The notes under the pieces were generated by a model, which worked only from the letters and a program-made list of their open reading frames with translations, made no database searches and was not told the DNA's origin. Positions 1 through 11,159 of a stretch of DNA of 64,000 bases are shown one piece after another. The stretch is from assembly GCA_021234155.1 (NCBI GenBank), contig JAJEKV010000053.1, positions 9,807,798-9,871,797 on the forward strand. Reading direction: 5' to 3'. This DNA comes from Isoetes taiwanensis. Its lineage: Eukaryota > Streptophyta > Lycopodiopsida > Isoetales > Isoetaceae. Every line of letters begins with the position of its first letter. Within the stretch, counting starts at the first letter, position 1. The translations under genes and the position numbers were made by a program.

Positions 1-111
1 TCTCCACAATTGACCGACAAGATCCGGATCAAGAGCCCGACACCAACGATCCCAAAGAGAAGCAGAGAGAGTTTTGACAGAGGGCTATCCCATCCCGTGG
101 GGACCGCCTTG

Positions 112-2270
112 CTATCCAACAGAGCTTGTAACTGATTGTAACCTGTGAGGTGCTGCATATAAATTTGTGCATAGGGAAGATCCTCGGGATGTCCTAGATA
201 TTTCCTGATTTGTTGCAGCGCTTCCGCTTGCCGTGAGAGATAAATGAGTGGCAAGCTCGTGCATGTACTCGATGAAGAGTTTGGGTCCGGCGGGATCCGC
301 AAGATATGGATTGTTATCCCGGCACCCATTGCACGCTGGGGTCACCCCGAAAAAGCGGGCGTGGCCCATTGCCAAAGTGTTCCCGTATCACCCAGATAGA
401 AATCATGAAATATGTAAGCCATGGGCTGAACCACTCTGAAGATGATAAAGTCTGGATCGGCACAGTGTATGAGATCAAAGACCACAAGGGCACAACACAA
501 CCCTTTGTCTTCAATGGAAAGTTCGCCAAATCAAGAAAATCTGACTTTGCTTTCCAGGGGATATCCACAGTCCATCCGCCGCATGCCACTTCGAAAGGAA
601 GAGGTGGCGCCAAGCAACCACATAATCGTGATAGCGAGGAAGGAACTGGGAAGTCAACAGGCATTCCGCTAAGAATGGCGGTATGGGCGCCAAGTTTTGC
701 CCGAGCCTCATCGCCAGATCAATAGCTTGCTCGCAGCCGTTGTTCAAGATCTCGGATCCGGTTTGTCCCTTTCAAGCAAAGAAGCGGATTCGGGTCACGG
801 ACCCGTTCGAGAAGTGTTGACCGGGAGGAGGATTTCCCAGTATTGAGACGAAACACGGCAATCTCCGCGTCATCCAAGATCTTCTCGCTTCGCACCTCCG
901 TAGGCGATCTTGAAGAGAGGTGAGCTGAGAGGTTCAGGTAATCGAAAAGCCGAGCCGTCAAGGAGGCAACTTGAGCGTCCGTCTTTGAAAAGGTTTTGAA
1001 CTTGAGTGCTGAAATTTTCACCACGGTTAGGAGTACAAGGCATTGAGCTTAGCAATATCTGCGTCCTTGGTACTCAGGAGAGCGGCTTTGGACTTGTTGT
1101 GCTCCAATAAAGTCTGAATTTCTGACTGGAGCTGAGCCTGTTGATCTGCGAGTTGGCTGACTTGAGCTTGTGCACTTTTGAGATCTGCATGAGCCTGTAA
1201 GAGAGCTTCATGCTTGTCTTGAAGTTTGGCCTCCAAAGTTGCAACTTGGGCAGTTGCAGCTTGAAGGTCCTCGTGTACCGCATCAGAGGCTTCTAGGGCC
1301 CGTTGAACCCCGCTCATAAGAGCGTCTTGGGATTCTTGTAACTTGAGAGCGGCCCGCAGCTGAGCATCCTGGCGATCTTGATACAACAACTGACGAGGGT
1401 GTTGTGGTGGTGGAGCTGGCTGTTGCCTGGTTTGGGATGTTTGGGAAAAATGGTGTGAAGTGGATGGTGTAGCGGAGGAGGAGACAGTGACATGGGTGTG
1501 CTGATTGTGGACATGACCAGGGGAAGACGGGCGTGAAGTGCCAGCTTGGTGAGTTATTGGGAGGGAGCGCTGAGTGGAATTATGAGAATTTGGTGGTGTG
1601 GGAGGGAAGTAATGACGGATAAGGGCTTGAAAGTGGCCTCCCACGAAAAACTTCGTGAAATGGAAGTGGTACCCCTAAGGCGGTCCATTTCTTGGAGAAG
1701 ACGATAGAACATCATTTGGGGCCAATCTATGTGGTGTTTGGAGTGTGTAGCAGTGAGGACCAGGTTATAGAAAGGCTTATTGATATGGGTGTTCTTGATA
1801 GAATACCCAAGGAACTTTCGCCACAGAAATTTAACAAAGGTTTCGTGAGGCTTGTCGATATTGGTCAGACGATGGACATTGGCATGATAAGCGGTGCACC
1901 AAACTCGCGGACATCGAGATCCCAGATAGCGCACCATGATACACAAGGGGGTGTGCAAGGGAATATGAAATACCTCAAAATCAAATGTTGAGTCAACGAA
2001 ATGGTGGTGCCATCGACCCGCGGTGTAGCCTTAGCGGCCGTTAACGATATTGGCGATGAACCGCTTCAACCGGTCGATTTGGAGCCGGAAGTTCCATTTG
2101 AGAGAATTCAGTAAAGCTGGTGTCGCTCAAATGACTTCTTTATTTGGGCCAACAAGGGCTTCACGGAAAGTGGGCGCCAAGAAGGATCTGACGATGCAAA
2201 AAGGGCCTGATCCTTGGGAGCAGAGGCTTGAAGTGTAGAAAATCTTGGGGCAGCCATGGTAACGATGTGC
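112..2270 (-). pseudogene. Downstream extra ORF of the gypsy element, broken, coiled coil
   Basis: I do not recognise the family. On the minus strand an open frame starts near 2256 at an ATG in good context (MAAPRF...) and can be followed, with several frame changes, to about 112. One stretch (1958-1650) encodes a globular-looking segment with YLGSRCPRVWCTAYHA and KPHETFVKFLWRKFLGY. It is followed by a Pro/Ser/Thr/His-rich linker (1644-1400) and then about 100 residues with strong coiled-coil character, rich in Ala, Gln, Leu and Glu (1350-1030). Further frames (1024-719, 664-314, 375-112) look like its continuation. It lies on the same strand as, and downstream of, the integrase, where some plant gypsy elements carry an additional ORF. 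It could instead be an unrelated host gene remnant. Frameshifts make it non-functional as written. Confidence 0.4.
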
Positions 2271-3083
2271 TTGAAAACGAAGAGTGATTCCAAAGGCTAA
2301 GACGAAAGTCGAAAGCACGGAGGACAAAGGCGCAGAGGAACGAAAAGGTTTGTTTTAGGGCGCTGGAGGCGAAGAGGTATGAAGAGTGCGAAACTGAACC
2401 GTTGATGGTGCCAGTGTCAAAAGATGCCAAGAAGGGTATTGAGAGGCAAAAATTTGGCTAAGTCCCAAAAACGTAAGGGAGAAGCAATGAACGGTGAGGA
2501 TGAGAGCGTGGAAAGAAGGATTGGATGTGACAGGTGGCAAAGGACACACATTAATGTTCGACGGGCGTGAAAAGAAGGAATGGCATTCAATGCTGGCAAC
2601 TCAAAGTGGGATATCATTAAAAGGAATGTGTCAGAAGGTACCATGGCTAGATATGCGGCGGGAGAAAAGATTCTCATTTTAGAAACAAATTTTGCATTGC
2701 AAACACGCTGGCGATTTGTGTGATTGGTCCACGCCGACAAGGAGTTCCTCGTTGGCTATATAAGACGAACCGAGATGAACGAAGGCATCCGATGGCGCCG
2801 CGATGGCTCCGCTGGCTTGAACGAAGACTGCACTATGCCCACTAACTGTCAGGAGTGGATCACTTGCAAGATGAATTGTCTGGATCTCTGGCGCTGCCAC
2901 AACCGTGGCATTCGAATGGACGGCTGGTGTGCCGGGATGGCTGAACATCCCGACCAAGACCAACGGATGGAGGTGGTTCTGCACCTTCGCTGGGATCCGG
3001 AGCAGAACCTCTACCATCTCCTCCGCATCACCTCTGCTCCGAACCCGGAGTAGAGGGTTTTTCCTCTTAGGACTTAGTAAATA

Positions 3084-3146
3084 GGGCTCTGAGCCCGTTT
3101 TTGTATATAGGGCAGTGCCCATAGCGGAAATAGCTGGGCTGCGCCC
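3084..3146. repeat. Three consecutive GGGC/GCCC mini-hairpins
   Basis: Three short perfect inverted repeats follow each other at 3084-3096 (GGGCTCTGAGCCC), 3110-3120 (GGGCAGTGCCC) and 3136-3146 (GGGCTGCGCCC), starting 26 bp apart. They lie just past the end of the integrase frame and before the downstream ORF. The role is unknown; an RNA structural role between the two coding blocks is possible. Confidence 0.5.
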
Positions 3147-3189
3147 ACATTTTGTAAAAATCTCCACTATAATATAATATACCGCCTTT

Positions 3190-4400
3190 CTAGTCACTTG
3201 CTGTGGTGTTTGCTTCTTGAACTGTCGCTGTTTGTTGATGTTCACTTTCTGTGTGATGAAATGCTTTGAGACGAAAACCATTAACCAAGGTAGGTAATGG
3301 AGTGCCATCTAACTCAGCCAGTTGGAAAACGCTTGGTCTAACCACTTGAACAATTTGATAAGGGCCAAGCCAACGAAACTTGAGTTTACCCGGAAAATTT
3401 TTGTGCCTGGAATCATAAAGAAGAACCAAATCGCCTTCTTTGAATGTTTTTGTCTTCAGACGTTTGTCATGTAAAGATTTTTGCAACTGTTGTCCATGAA
3501 GAACACGAATATAAGCATCCCGTCCGGTTCATCCAACTGTTCTCTAATTGATAGACCCTTTCTTTGAGTGCAAAGCAGGGATTATGAGCGAGCCGCTTGA
3601 AAACGGAGTGTTGGAAGGATGTATTCAAACGGCATGAGAGCTTCCTGACCATAAACCAATTTAAAAGGAGTGTGACCAGTAGCAATCTTGAAACAAGTAT
3701 TGTAGGCCCAAAGAACAGTGGGAAGTTTTGTCCGCCAATGCGGGGAAGCGTCACAAATTTTCTTGAGAATGGTGACCAGCGCTTTGTTGGTGCTTTCGCC
3801 AAACCATTACCTTGAGGATAGTAAGGTGTGCTCTTGTGATGATGTATCGAGAGATAATCCGTCGGCTCCTTGATAGTATGATTGATGAAATGAACACCAC
3901 GGTCCACGACCCACTCAGCCCGAGGGGGTTTGAATCGCGTGATAACTTGTTGATAGAGGACTCTAGCCGTGCTTTGCTGCGTTGTTGTGCCGGAAGTGCA
4001 CAAGCTTCCGCCCATTTGGTGGCGTAGTCGGTGAGGACCCGAATGTAACGGACGCGTGTGCCGCGGAGAGGATCTATAGGTCCCACAAAGTCCATTCCCC
4101 ATTTGTTGAAGGGAAGTGGCGTGGCGGCGTTAAGGGAAGAGCGTCCGCGGGCGTGAAGCCCCCACCACGCCGCAAAAGCGTCATACATAATGGCGGCGGG
4201 CGCGTGAGCATCTTTGAAGAGCGTGGGCCAATAATACCCAGCGAAAGGATTTTTATGCGTCGCGTGGTGTCACCATGAAAATGACCACCACCGAGCCCTT
4301 GATGAGCTTCTCGAACAATATCCGAACTTCATGAGGTAGAACACGCGGCGTCGAAGGATGGTGTCCTTACCCTTTTGTAGAGATGTCCTGCAACCATGGT
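3190..4400 (-). pseudogene. Ty3/gypsy integrase, degenerate
   Basis: Integrase inserts the retrotransposon cDNA into the genome. A zinc-binding-like remnant with EAHQGLGGGHF reads at about 4330-4200. The catalytic core begins with WGMDFVGPI (about 4100), then YIRVLTDYATKWAEA, with the second Asp in VVDRGVHF (about 3900) and STPYYPQGNGL near 3830. The position where the catalytic Glu is expected reads as a Lys/Ala-rich sequence, so the active site appears lost. The C-terminal chromo-like part (3486-3190) is well kept, with GDLVLLYDSR and KLKFRWLGPYQI. At least one frameshift separates core and C-terminus. The order gag-PR-RT-RH-INT assigns the element to Ty3/gypsy rather than Ty1/copia. Confidence 0.85.
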
Positions 4401-4415
4401 GTAGTCACGGACCTC

Positions 4416-5230
4416 TCAGAAATTGATGGCGACGGATTGTCGCTTGGCGTAAGAGAGCGTCCTCGCCTTCCGGTGGAAGAGCACCGTGAGGAGGTACTGC
4501 TGAAAATCATGGAACCAATGTGGTGTTGCCGTGACTAAAAAGAGCCGAAGCATCGTGAAAGGCGCCCGAGACTCGGTGGAGGGATCATCCGTGGTGGATG
4601 CGTGAAAGATAATCCGAACGACATGAGATTTGCCGGCCTTATGAACGATTTCAAAAGGAGCAAATTCTTGAGAAGAAGGACCCAACGAAAATGCGCGCCC
4701 GTGGGTGGACTTGTTGATCAAATAGAGTAGTGCTTGGTGGTCCACAAAGAACTTGATTTGACTGTCAAAAGGTAATGACGGAAGCGTTGGACACGAAAAA
4801 TGAGACCCAAAAGCTTCACGCCCGTGGGCGTAATAGTTGCGCCAAATGTAATTGAGTTTTACCGGGCGAAGCGATTGGGTTTGTCGATTAGCGATCATAT
4901 TCTTGAGAAAGAACAGCTCCAATAGCAAACGCCGACATCGACATGAACATGAAAGGGCTTGTCCCATTGAGGAGGAACAAGAACCGTGCACGAGTAAGCA
5001 AAAGCTTCACCGTTGGAAAGCGACTTCCGCTGGGAATTCCACGCCCGTGGATTCGTCACCCGTGAGTTTATGAATGGGATCTGCAATGGCTGCCACCCGT
5101 ATGAAGGTGGAGTAATAATTGACCTTACCCAGAAAGAGCGTGTCTCCTTGATATTGGCTGGTGCTTGAGCCTTGAGCACACAATAATCCGATTTTGGCGG
5201 GATCGGTGGTGATACCGCTGGCGACAACAT
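4416..5230 (-). pseudogene. Ty3/gypsy RNase H region, degenerate
   Basis: RNase H degrades the RNA strand of the RNA:DNA hybrid during reverse transcription. On the minus strand IKFFVDHQALLYLINKST (about 4760-4700) is the typical RNase H segment of plant gypsy polyproteins, followed by FAPFEIVHKAGKSHVV. The upstream part (5230-4895) carries the connecting segment, with PPQWDKPFHVHVDVG near 4970. Reading requires frame changes, so the polyprotein is interrupted. It lies directly between the RT and integrase segments, as expected. Confidence 0.8.
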
Positions 5231-5961
5231 GGCCCTAACGTAACACCCGAGAGGTGACGCAAAAGGTGCATTTCGAGGATTGAGACTAATGCCTGACTCA
5301 TCACATTTCGGAAGACGAGTTCCAATTTATCCAAATGGTCAGCCATGGAACCAGAGGCGAGAAGTCATCTTGAAAAATTTGCAAGAAGGGATTTTCCTTC
5401 ATGAAATCATGAAAAATCGAGAGCATGATGCGTTGAAAACGTTGATGGAGAGTTGGATAATCCAAAAGGAACCACCTTGTAGGCAAAAAGTGCCCCGGGG
5501 TGGTGAAAGTGGTCTTGAGTTGATCAGATTCTTTGATTGAGATCTGATTGTAGCGAAAAAAACCATCCATAAAGGAGTACATCTCATGTCCAGCCACTTC
5601 TTCCGAACCTGGTGCGTGAAGGGAAGTGGAAAATGATCACGCCCGTGGCCCACGATTGAGTTTCCGATAGTCCACACGCACGCCGGATCTTACCATTGTG
5701 CTTAAGGGCAATGACGATGGGGCTCACCCATTCGTAATGTTTGACCTCATAGATCAAACCTGCAGCAAGGAGTTTGTCAATTTCGCCTTTGACGCCGCGA
5801 TCCACGGTAATTAGGGTTGAGCACATCTTGTCGTTGCTACACCGGTGCGTGCATCGATTTTGGTAGGAATGGTGAGTTCCCCAAGCTTTTGTTGATTCCC
5901 GAAGATCTTTGTAACTCCAGCGAAAATGTGTTTGAATTTTTTGAACAACTTGACAGACCAC
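5125..5961 (-). pseudogene. Ty3/gypsy reverse transcriptase, degenerate
   Basis: This segment once copied element RNA into DNA. Minus-strand frames show the start of the RT domain with EIDKLLAAGLIYEVKHYEWV and SPIVIALKHNGKIRRACG (5800-5690). Then come GHEMYSFMDGFFRYNQISI (from about 5590), TTFTTPGHF, and a catalytic-box remnant IFQDDF (about 5365). The first of the usual residues before the two Asp is atypical. The domain is spread over at least three frames, so it is inactive as written. The spacing from protease and RNase H is normal for gypsy elements. Confidence 0.85.
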
Positions 5962-6309
5962 ATTACGATAAGGAGCCGGAAGATTTGCGGCAATGCGACA
6001 GGTTGATTGTTGCCGGCGTCCACAATCTCGACTTACGAGTCCGAATATGGGGTATTACTTCATTATCCCGGACAATGTGTGCGGGAGGTTGGAGCATAAC
6101 CGGATCGCGTGGCACTTTGTGGTGAAAAAGAGGTTGCTCGGTTTCATCGGTAGAGGTTGCTTCATGACAGCGTGTACATCAACAGGGAGTTGCGGGAGGT
6201 TCAACATCCGAAAAGTGATCAACGCGTTGGATTCGATTGCAAGGAGCCGTGGGGGTCAAGCAAAGCGACCCACACCTGGTCCCGATCAAGAGTCATTTCT
6301 CCCCAAGGA

Positions 6310-7212
6310 TCAGCATATTCGGTAGGAGGACGAGGCGGACTTCGCGGTGGAGCCCGAACTTGATAAATATTCGAGCTTCTTGAAATCGATTAATCCGAGA
6401 GAGGGTTCCGCATTGTCAACAGAAATGATCCTGCCTGTTTGCAAGTCCATGGTGGCATTGAGATGACCATCAGTGATGACTAACTGGTCCGTGGCCCAGT
6501 AATGGATACTCTTTGCCTGGCGGAGAAAAGGTCTGCCTACCAGCATTTCATAGTCACCTGGATCTTCGCCAGCTTTCCAAACTCCAAATTCCATGGGGAA
6601 GCGGAGATCACCAATGTTGATGTGAAGAATAGGTGTGACGCCTTGAGGTCGCGTGATATGGCCATTAGCCAATTTGATGTCATATGGGGCACGAAAGAGT
6701 TGTGTGATGCCCATTTGTTTGCGGAGTTTATCCGTGATGAGATTGACTGCGCTACCTCCATCTATTTGAACATGGTTGACTTGCTGATTACCCACCGTGG
6801 CATGGACCGTGGGTGTAGAGGTAGCCACAGCCCCAACTAAAACAGTTGGGAGTGGTAACTGGTCCTTGAGAGCAGGACAGAGTTTTAAAATGGTTGCCAA
6901 GCTTAAAGGAATTTTGATCTTGGCGAGCTCCTCTTGGAGTTCGAGAGGCACATGAGAAAAAGGATCTGCTGGTTCCACTGGTGCGGGAGTGCGTGGCAGG
7001 GAAGCAGCAACTTCTTTGAGTAAGTCAACCTCGGCAGCAATATTGGGATATGTCTGAGAGCGTGGAGGTTGAGATGTTGAAGGGGTATCTTGTCTTTGTT
7101 GAGCTCTAGTGGTGGCATGAACATTTGCCAATGTGCGGCCTTCAGCAGCTTGCATGAGGTTCAAAATGCTTTGGCGAACTTTGGGCATGACATGTGGCAT
7201 GAGCTTTTCCAA
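6310..7212 (-). CDS. Ty3/gypsy aspartic protease segment (open frame)
   Basis: This is a 300-residue open minus-strand frame. The retropepsin-like core reads VNHVQIDGGSAVNLI at about residues 145-160, with the catalytic Asp in an IDGGS context, the form common in plant gypsy elements where others have DTG/DSG. Later VGRPFLRQAKSIHY is the conserved C-terminal part of this protease family. The N-terminal 120 residues are Pro/Ala/Gln-rich linker between gag and protease. The frame follows gag after a frame change near 7200-7500 and precedes RT. It is one of the better-preserved parts of the element, but its neighbours are broken. Confidence 0.8.
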   Translation of the reverse strand: MEKLMPHVMPKVRQSILNLMQAAEGRTLANVHATTRAQQRQDTPSTSQPPRSQTYPNIAAEVDLLKEVAASLPRTPAPVEPADPFSHVPLELQEELAKIKIPLSLATILKLCPALKDQLPLPTVLVGAVATSTPTVHATVGNQQVNHVQIDGGSAVNLITDKLRKQMGITQLFRAPYDIKLANGHITRPQGVTPILHINIGDLRFPMEFGVWKAGEDPGDYEMLVGRPFLRQAKSIHYWATDQLVITDGHLNATMDLQTGRIISVDNAEPSLGLIDFKKLEYLSSSGSTAKSASSSYRIC

Positions 7213-7330
7213 GTCAGGTGCAAAGTGAACCTTTTTTCGTCCTCATGAGGAATGGTGGCAACCGCAAAGGCAAAGGTTCGCGCCATTCGAATAATGGTCA
7301 AGGGACGTGATGCCTTGGTCTGGCGTGAAA

Positions 7331-9004
7331 CTAAACCAACCCAATTTGACGGCTGGACGGGAGGATTAAGTGCCTGAAAAATTTCCTCTTGGGCTTGTTG
7401 ATCCAGCTGAGGTTGATTTGCTGGAGCTGGTTGATAGCGTGATTCTTTGGCTCTTGGTGGCTTCTTAAGAACCGGGTCTCGGCCTTGTTTGCCATTAGCA
7501 AGCCGAGTTGGTAAGCCGTGAGGCGCACCGATGTGGTCTGATTTGTGCCGTGAAGCCGCACTGAACTTGTGGAAGTTGAGGACACGCCGGGTGGTATGAC
7601 CCCATTCTTGACAAAGTGATAACATTGAGCTTTAGAAGGATCAAAAAGGAGGACGTTGGTTGGATCCCCGTGGTTGCTCCCCGCTGTTGATAGAGCTGCG
7701 TGGGCTGCACCTCGGGTGGTGGCTGGCGATAGTGCGATTGTTCTTTGAGGTGTGGTTTGCACTTGATAAACCATTTTGTTGCGGAACGGTGTGGGATGAG
7801 TGCGAGTGCACTCTTCCGTGGCATGATTGCACATGTTGCATCGCTTGCAATGAGGCGGGCCATTGGTGGAGTTGCACTCATTGGCCAAATGGCCTTGGTA
7901 TTTGCAAATATGGCACCAGATTTGACTGCGCTGTGGATTAGCGTGTTGAGGCTGAACAGCCGTTTGTGGAACCATGACAGGTGGAATGAACGGGAGCTCT
8001 TGAAGAGCCACGCCTCGGGAGGAAACATTGACGGAGTGATTGAACTCCAAAGTCTTGGAACGCAGGTATTCAGTCATGAGTCGAATAGCGGGAGGAAGTC
8101 CTTGGAGAAACCAGACCAAAATCTGGCTCTGTGTGGGGTACTCCTTGAGCTTACTTAGCAGAATGTGAAGTCGATCCGCAAAATCCCGGGCAGACTCCGT
8201 GGGCTCTTGTTGAAGTTCATTGAGTTGCTTGAGATGAAGTTGATCATCATCCGTGGTCCCGTAATGAGACAGAAAAGCAGTGCGCATTTCGGACCAGTCT
8301 TGTTTCCAATGGCTTTTGTTGGACATGAGCCATTGATGAGGAGAGCCACGCAGGGTGGTGGAAAAGATGTGGAATTTCAGTTGAGGTTGCGCATGACCAT
8401 TTAGGACAGCTAGAGCCTCAAATTCTTCCATGTGGGCCTGAGCACTTTGGTCTAACGGTTTGCCTTTCGTGTTGCCAAAGGTGGGATAAGTCAGTTTCAG
8501 AGTCTGAAAGGTAGATGTGAAAGTCTTTGGCTGACAGAAAGCGATAGTGAGGATATTGAGGTTGAGTTGGATGTGGCATGGTGCCTGAAGGACCCTGATG
8601 AAGGGGTGACTGCGGTTGAGAAACTGAAGTAGCTGGAGCATTGGTTTTGAGATCTGTAAGGTTGTAAACAGGAAGAGCAGTGGGAAACGTAGGGAAAGGA
8701 TATTCCTGGGTAGGCGCAAAGGAGACATGTGGATAGCCGTGCCCACCCGGGGGAGATGATGGTTGTGAAGGAAGAGGCGTATGGCCTGAAGAATGATGGA
8801 TGTAGGCATGTTCAGGGGTGTGAAAGTACGGTTGAGAAGGTTGAGCCTGATAAGGCTCCTGATAGTGATGAGGGGACTGAGGTTGTGAGCAATGTTTGCA
8901 CGCTTGGGGCGGGGAACCGGGACGCAGACCGACACGAGGGGTGGGTGGCGCCGACCGAGCCCTAGATCAAGATGGCCTCCCTCTATGTCATAAGCAGCAT
9001 CCAT
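7331..9004 (-). CDS. Ty3/gypsy gag: capsid domain plus two zinc knuckles
   Basis: Gag packages element RNA. The 557-residue minus-strand frame contains a retrotransposon gag domain at about residues 170-330 (HQWLMSNKSHWKQDWSEM, then FLSHYGTTDDDQLHLKQLNE and ESARDFADRLHILLSKLKEY). Two CCHC zinc knuckles follow: CHICKYQGHLANEC and CKRCNMCNHATEEC. The first 150 residues look compositionally odd and may be a frameshifted leader, so the ATG at 9004 is uncertain. Near 7500 a second frame continues the protein into the linker before the protease, indicating another frameshift. Ty1/copia is excluded by domain order. Confidence 0.85.
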   Translation of the reverse strand: MDAAYDIEGGHLDLGLGRRHPPLVSVCVPVPRPKRANIAHNLSPLITIRSLIRLNLLNRTFTPLNMPTSIILQAIRLFLHNHHLPRVGTAIHMSPLRLPRNILSLRFPLLFLFTTLQISKPMLQLLQFLNRSHPFIRVLQAPCHIQLNLNILTIAFCQPKTFTSTFQTLKLTYPTFGNTKGKPLDQSAQAHMEEFEALAVLNGHAQPQLKFHIFSTTLRGSPHQWLMSNKSHWKQDWSEMRTAFLSHYGTTDDDQLHLKQLNELQQEPTESARDFADRLHILLSKLKEYPTQSQILVWFLQGLPPAIRLMTEYLRSKTLEFNHSVNVSSRGVALQELPFIPPVMVPQTAVQPQHANPQRSQIWCHICKYQGHLANECNSTNGPPHCKRCNMCNHATEECTRTHPTPFRNKMVYQVQTTPQRTIALSPATTRGAAHAALSTAGSNHGDPTNVLLFDPSKAQCYHFVKNGVIPPGVSSTSTSSVRLHGTNQTTSVRLTAYQLGLLMANKAETRFLRSHQEPKNHAINQLQQINLSWINKPKRKFFRHLILPSSRQIGLV

Positions 9005-9124
9005 ACATGTCGCGAACAGCTTCCCCGACGCTGATGGCGCCCAAGCGAGAGGCCGCTCTCGAGAAAGGAGTTCTTCCGGGCGGAAATTACTTTACGCATT
9101 ATGGCGCATGTAAGAAAGGAGGAT

Positions 9125-9735
9125 AGAATCGCACCCCGCAGCGGCGACATGTTTGGGGGTCCGGGTTCGAACTCCCCGAAGACACCCTCCGCGGAGGACC
9201 CGTGGATCTAACAGAGAGAGTCCGGGGACTATGTCACGGGATTTGCAAGAAGAGAAGAAAAAGAAGAAAACAGAACAAATGAGAGAAAGATGATAAGCTT
9301 CCTTGATATCAATGATGAAAATACATGAGCTCTCGCAATAGAGAGAAAACTGAAAGGAGACAAGACTCAAAACTCATCTAAAAAACTCATGTGCTAGCTC
9401 TACTCATATATATAGTACAATGGCCTTGGGCCCAATATAGACACTCGACCGATCTCTGGTGCGACTCACGAAGGAGGCCTGATTTGCAGGAATGTTGGCG
9501 GTGCCTCTTGAAGTGCCTAGAATCATGCTGACGCTGACGCGGGCGGTGACGGGCCGTCACTTGTCTGAGCGGCGCCTCTTGTTGACGGCCAAAGGCTTTG
9601 ACTGCGTGGTCTGCTGCTTGGTCTTCTGCGGAGCCTTTGATGACTGACCCGTGGCTGACTGAGGATCCTTGAGCTTGACCTGGTCTGTCGTATGCATGAA
9701 TAGTCCTGTACCAGGAGGCACAGGACTAACAATTT
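9125..9735 (-). repeat. Putative 5' LTR and leader of the gypsy element
   Basis: Directly upstream of gag on the minus strand there is LTR-like sequence: a TATA-like run at 9407-9414, followed by a CT-rich leader. The outer edge at 9700-9732 is a near-perfect inverted repeat (AGTCCTGT ... ACAGGACT), and on the minus strand the LTR would start with TGTTAGTCC. The matching 3' LTR is not visible; it would lie left of the window. No convincing tRNA primer site was found, so the inner boundary is approximate. Confidence 0.4.
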
Positions 9736-9779
9736 TAGTTTAGCAAAAGGATTTATATAATATTGTTATTTTGAAACAT

Positions 9780-11105
9780 CCAACAGAAACCATACTAAAT
9801 TCCCAACATGAAAAGCAAGAAAAGGTATTTCTAACCTTGTTTTCCTAGATGTTATCTCTGATATAAGCAACATCATCGCTTCAACATAGAGTGCACCACC
9901 TCCAATCTGTTGGGGACAAGAAATGTAAGCACAGGTAAAAAATAGGCAAAGATTAAACAGAAGTGAGATTTGAGAGAAGAGTCTTACAATAGCACTGTTT
10001 GAACTTTATTCCATAAGCAGCAAGCCAACATTCTCATTTGCGGTGCCAGATCCTGAGACCAGGATTGCAGCTTCCTTTTTGCAGACTCCGTTTGCAAGTT
10101 CTAGGTTCTTAACTGTAAGCCTCCCAGACCAACTACAAAGATGTTGGTCTCAGATCTGGCATCAATCCTGCATAGAGAACCCTTGATGCATGTCCCCATT
10201 ATGGTCACTTCATCCATGATATCAGGAAAAGGTGCACCTTACATCAAGCAAATAAAAGATGATCAGGTGGAATCAAACAATGCAAATATGGTTTGATGAT
10301 TTAACCTATGCTTTCTTAAGAGCTTCAGAATTGCATTCAACCAACTACATGAAAGCCTGATGTGATCTGACACATAGATTAGGTTGTGCTTCTCCAAGAG
10401 CGCATCAACTATGCATAGCGCATCTGCACATACAGGGACTTCAGCAGTTGGAGCAGGGGAATCTTGAGTGTAGGTACAATCCAAGCATTCGCCCTTCACT
10501 GTCTTGTTATGATGCTCTGCAAAAAAAACTCAAGAATTAGCTTCGTATACAAAACTTATTCAAACTTGACTCACTATGATGAAGGATGCTGGCTCTAGAT
10601 CCAAAATCTGTAGCCTCCGCTGTGCCATTGTTCTTCAACAATTCACTAGTAATCTGACAGGAGCATTGCGATATCAGAGATTGCTCAACGGTTAGAAATT
10701 GAGTAGTTGATAATTAAAAAATTCGCATACCACTCTAGAATCAAATGTTTGCTCTACGAAATCAGATCCGAATGCAAAATTTAAAAGTCCTGCATTGAAC
10801 CCAAAACGGATGCTTAGCATCAAATTGAAAAAATGAGAGCCATGCAGAAAATGATGTAAGAGAAATCACGGATTTGCGAGCTGGAAAAGCAGACCTTGGC
10901 ACCGAAATTCAGATTTGCAAGGAATGAAATATTGGAAGATCATGAAGCACACAAAAAAGAAAGCATGCTTACCTATGCGATGATTTCATCTCTAATATTT
11001 GAGAATGTGAATCCGCCGGGACGGCTTGTGCCATCTTTGCCAAACCGCTGCTGGTTCCACGATGAGAAGGATTTGGATGAGAAGGATTTGGGTGAGATCT
11101 CTCCC
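9780..11105 (-). pseudogene. Broken multi-exon gene of unknown family
   Basis: I do not recognise this family. Several minus-strand blocks have protein-like composition and splice borders. They are about 11075-10972 (ending at a GTAAGC donor; frame with FTFSNIRDEI), a short block near 10790-10730, one near 10660-10580, 10510-10290 (after TTTTTTTGCAG; CADALCIVDALLEKHNLIYV), 10230-9985 (ARSETNIFVVGLGG, then LVSGSGTANENVGLLLME) and 9907-9840 (IGGGALYVEAMMLLISEI). The 9985 block is cut by an in-frame TAA directly after GLLLME. The first block ends in TAG at its donor. The splice sites argue for a host gene, the stops for a pseudogene. Confidence 0.4.
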
Positions 11106-11159
11106 TACGCCGGAGCAAAAGAGAGGGATTAGGGCACATCAAAAACTGGAAAATCTGCA

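Noticed and set aside
2679-3308. A 209-residue minus-strand frame between integrase and the downstream ORF
   Set aside because: It overlaps the hairpin trio and the end of integrase in another frame and shows no protein-like pattern.
9140-9200. tRNA gene or primer site around 'gggttcgaactcccc'
   Set aside because: The T-arm does not pair correctly and no cloverleaf or TGG-start primer site can be formed.
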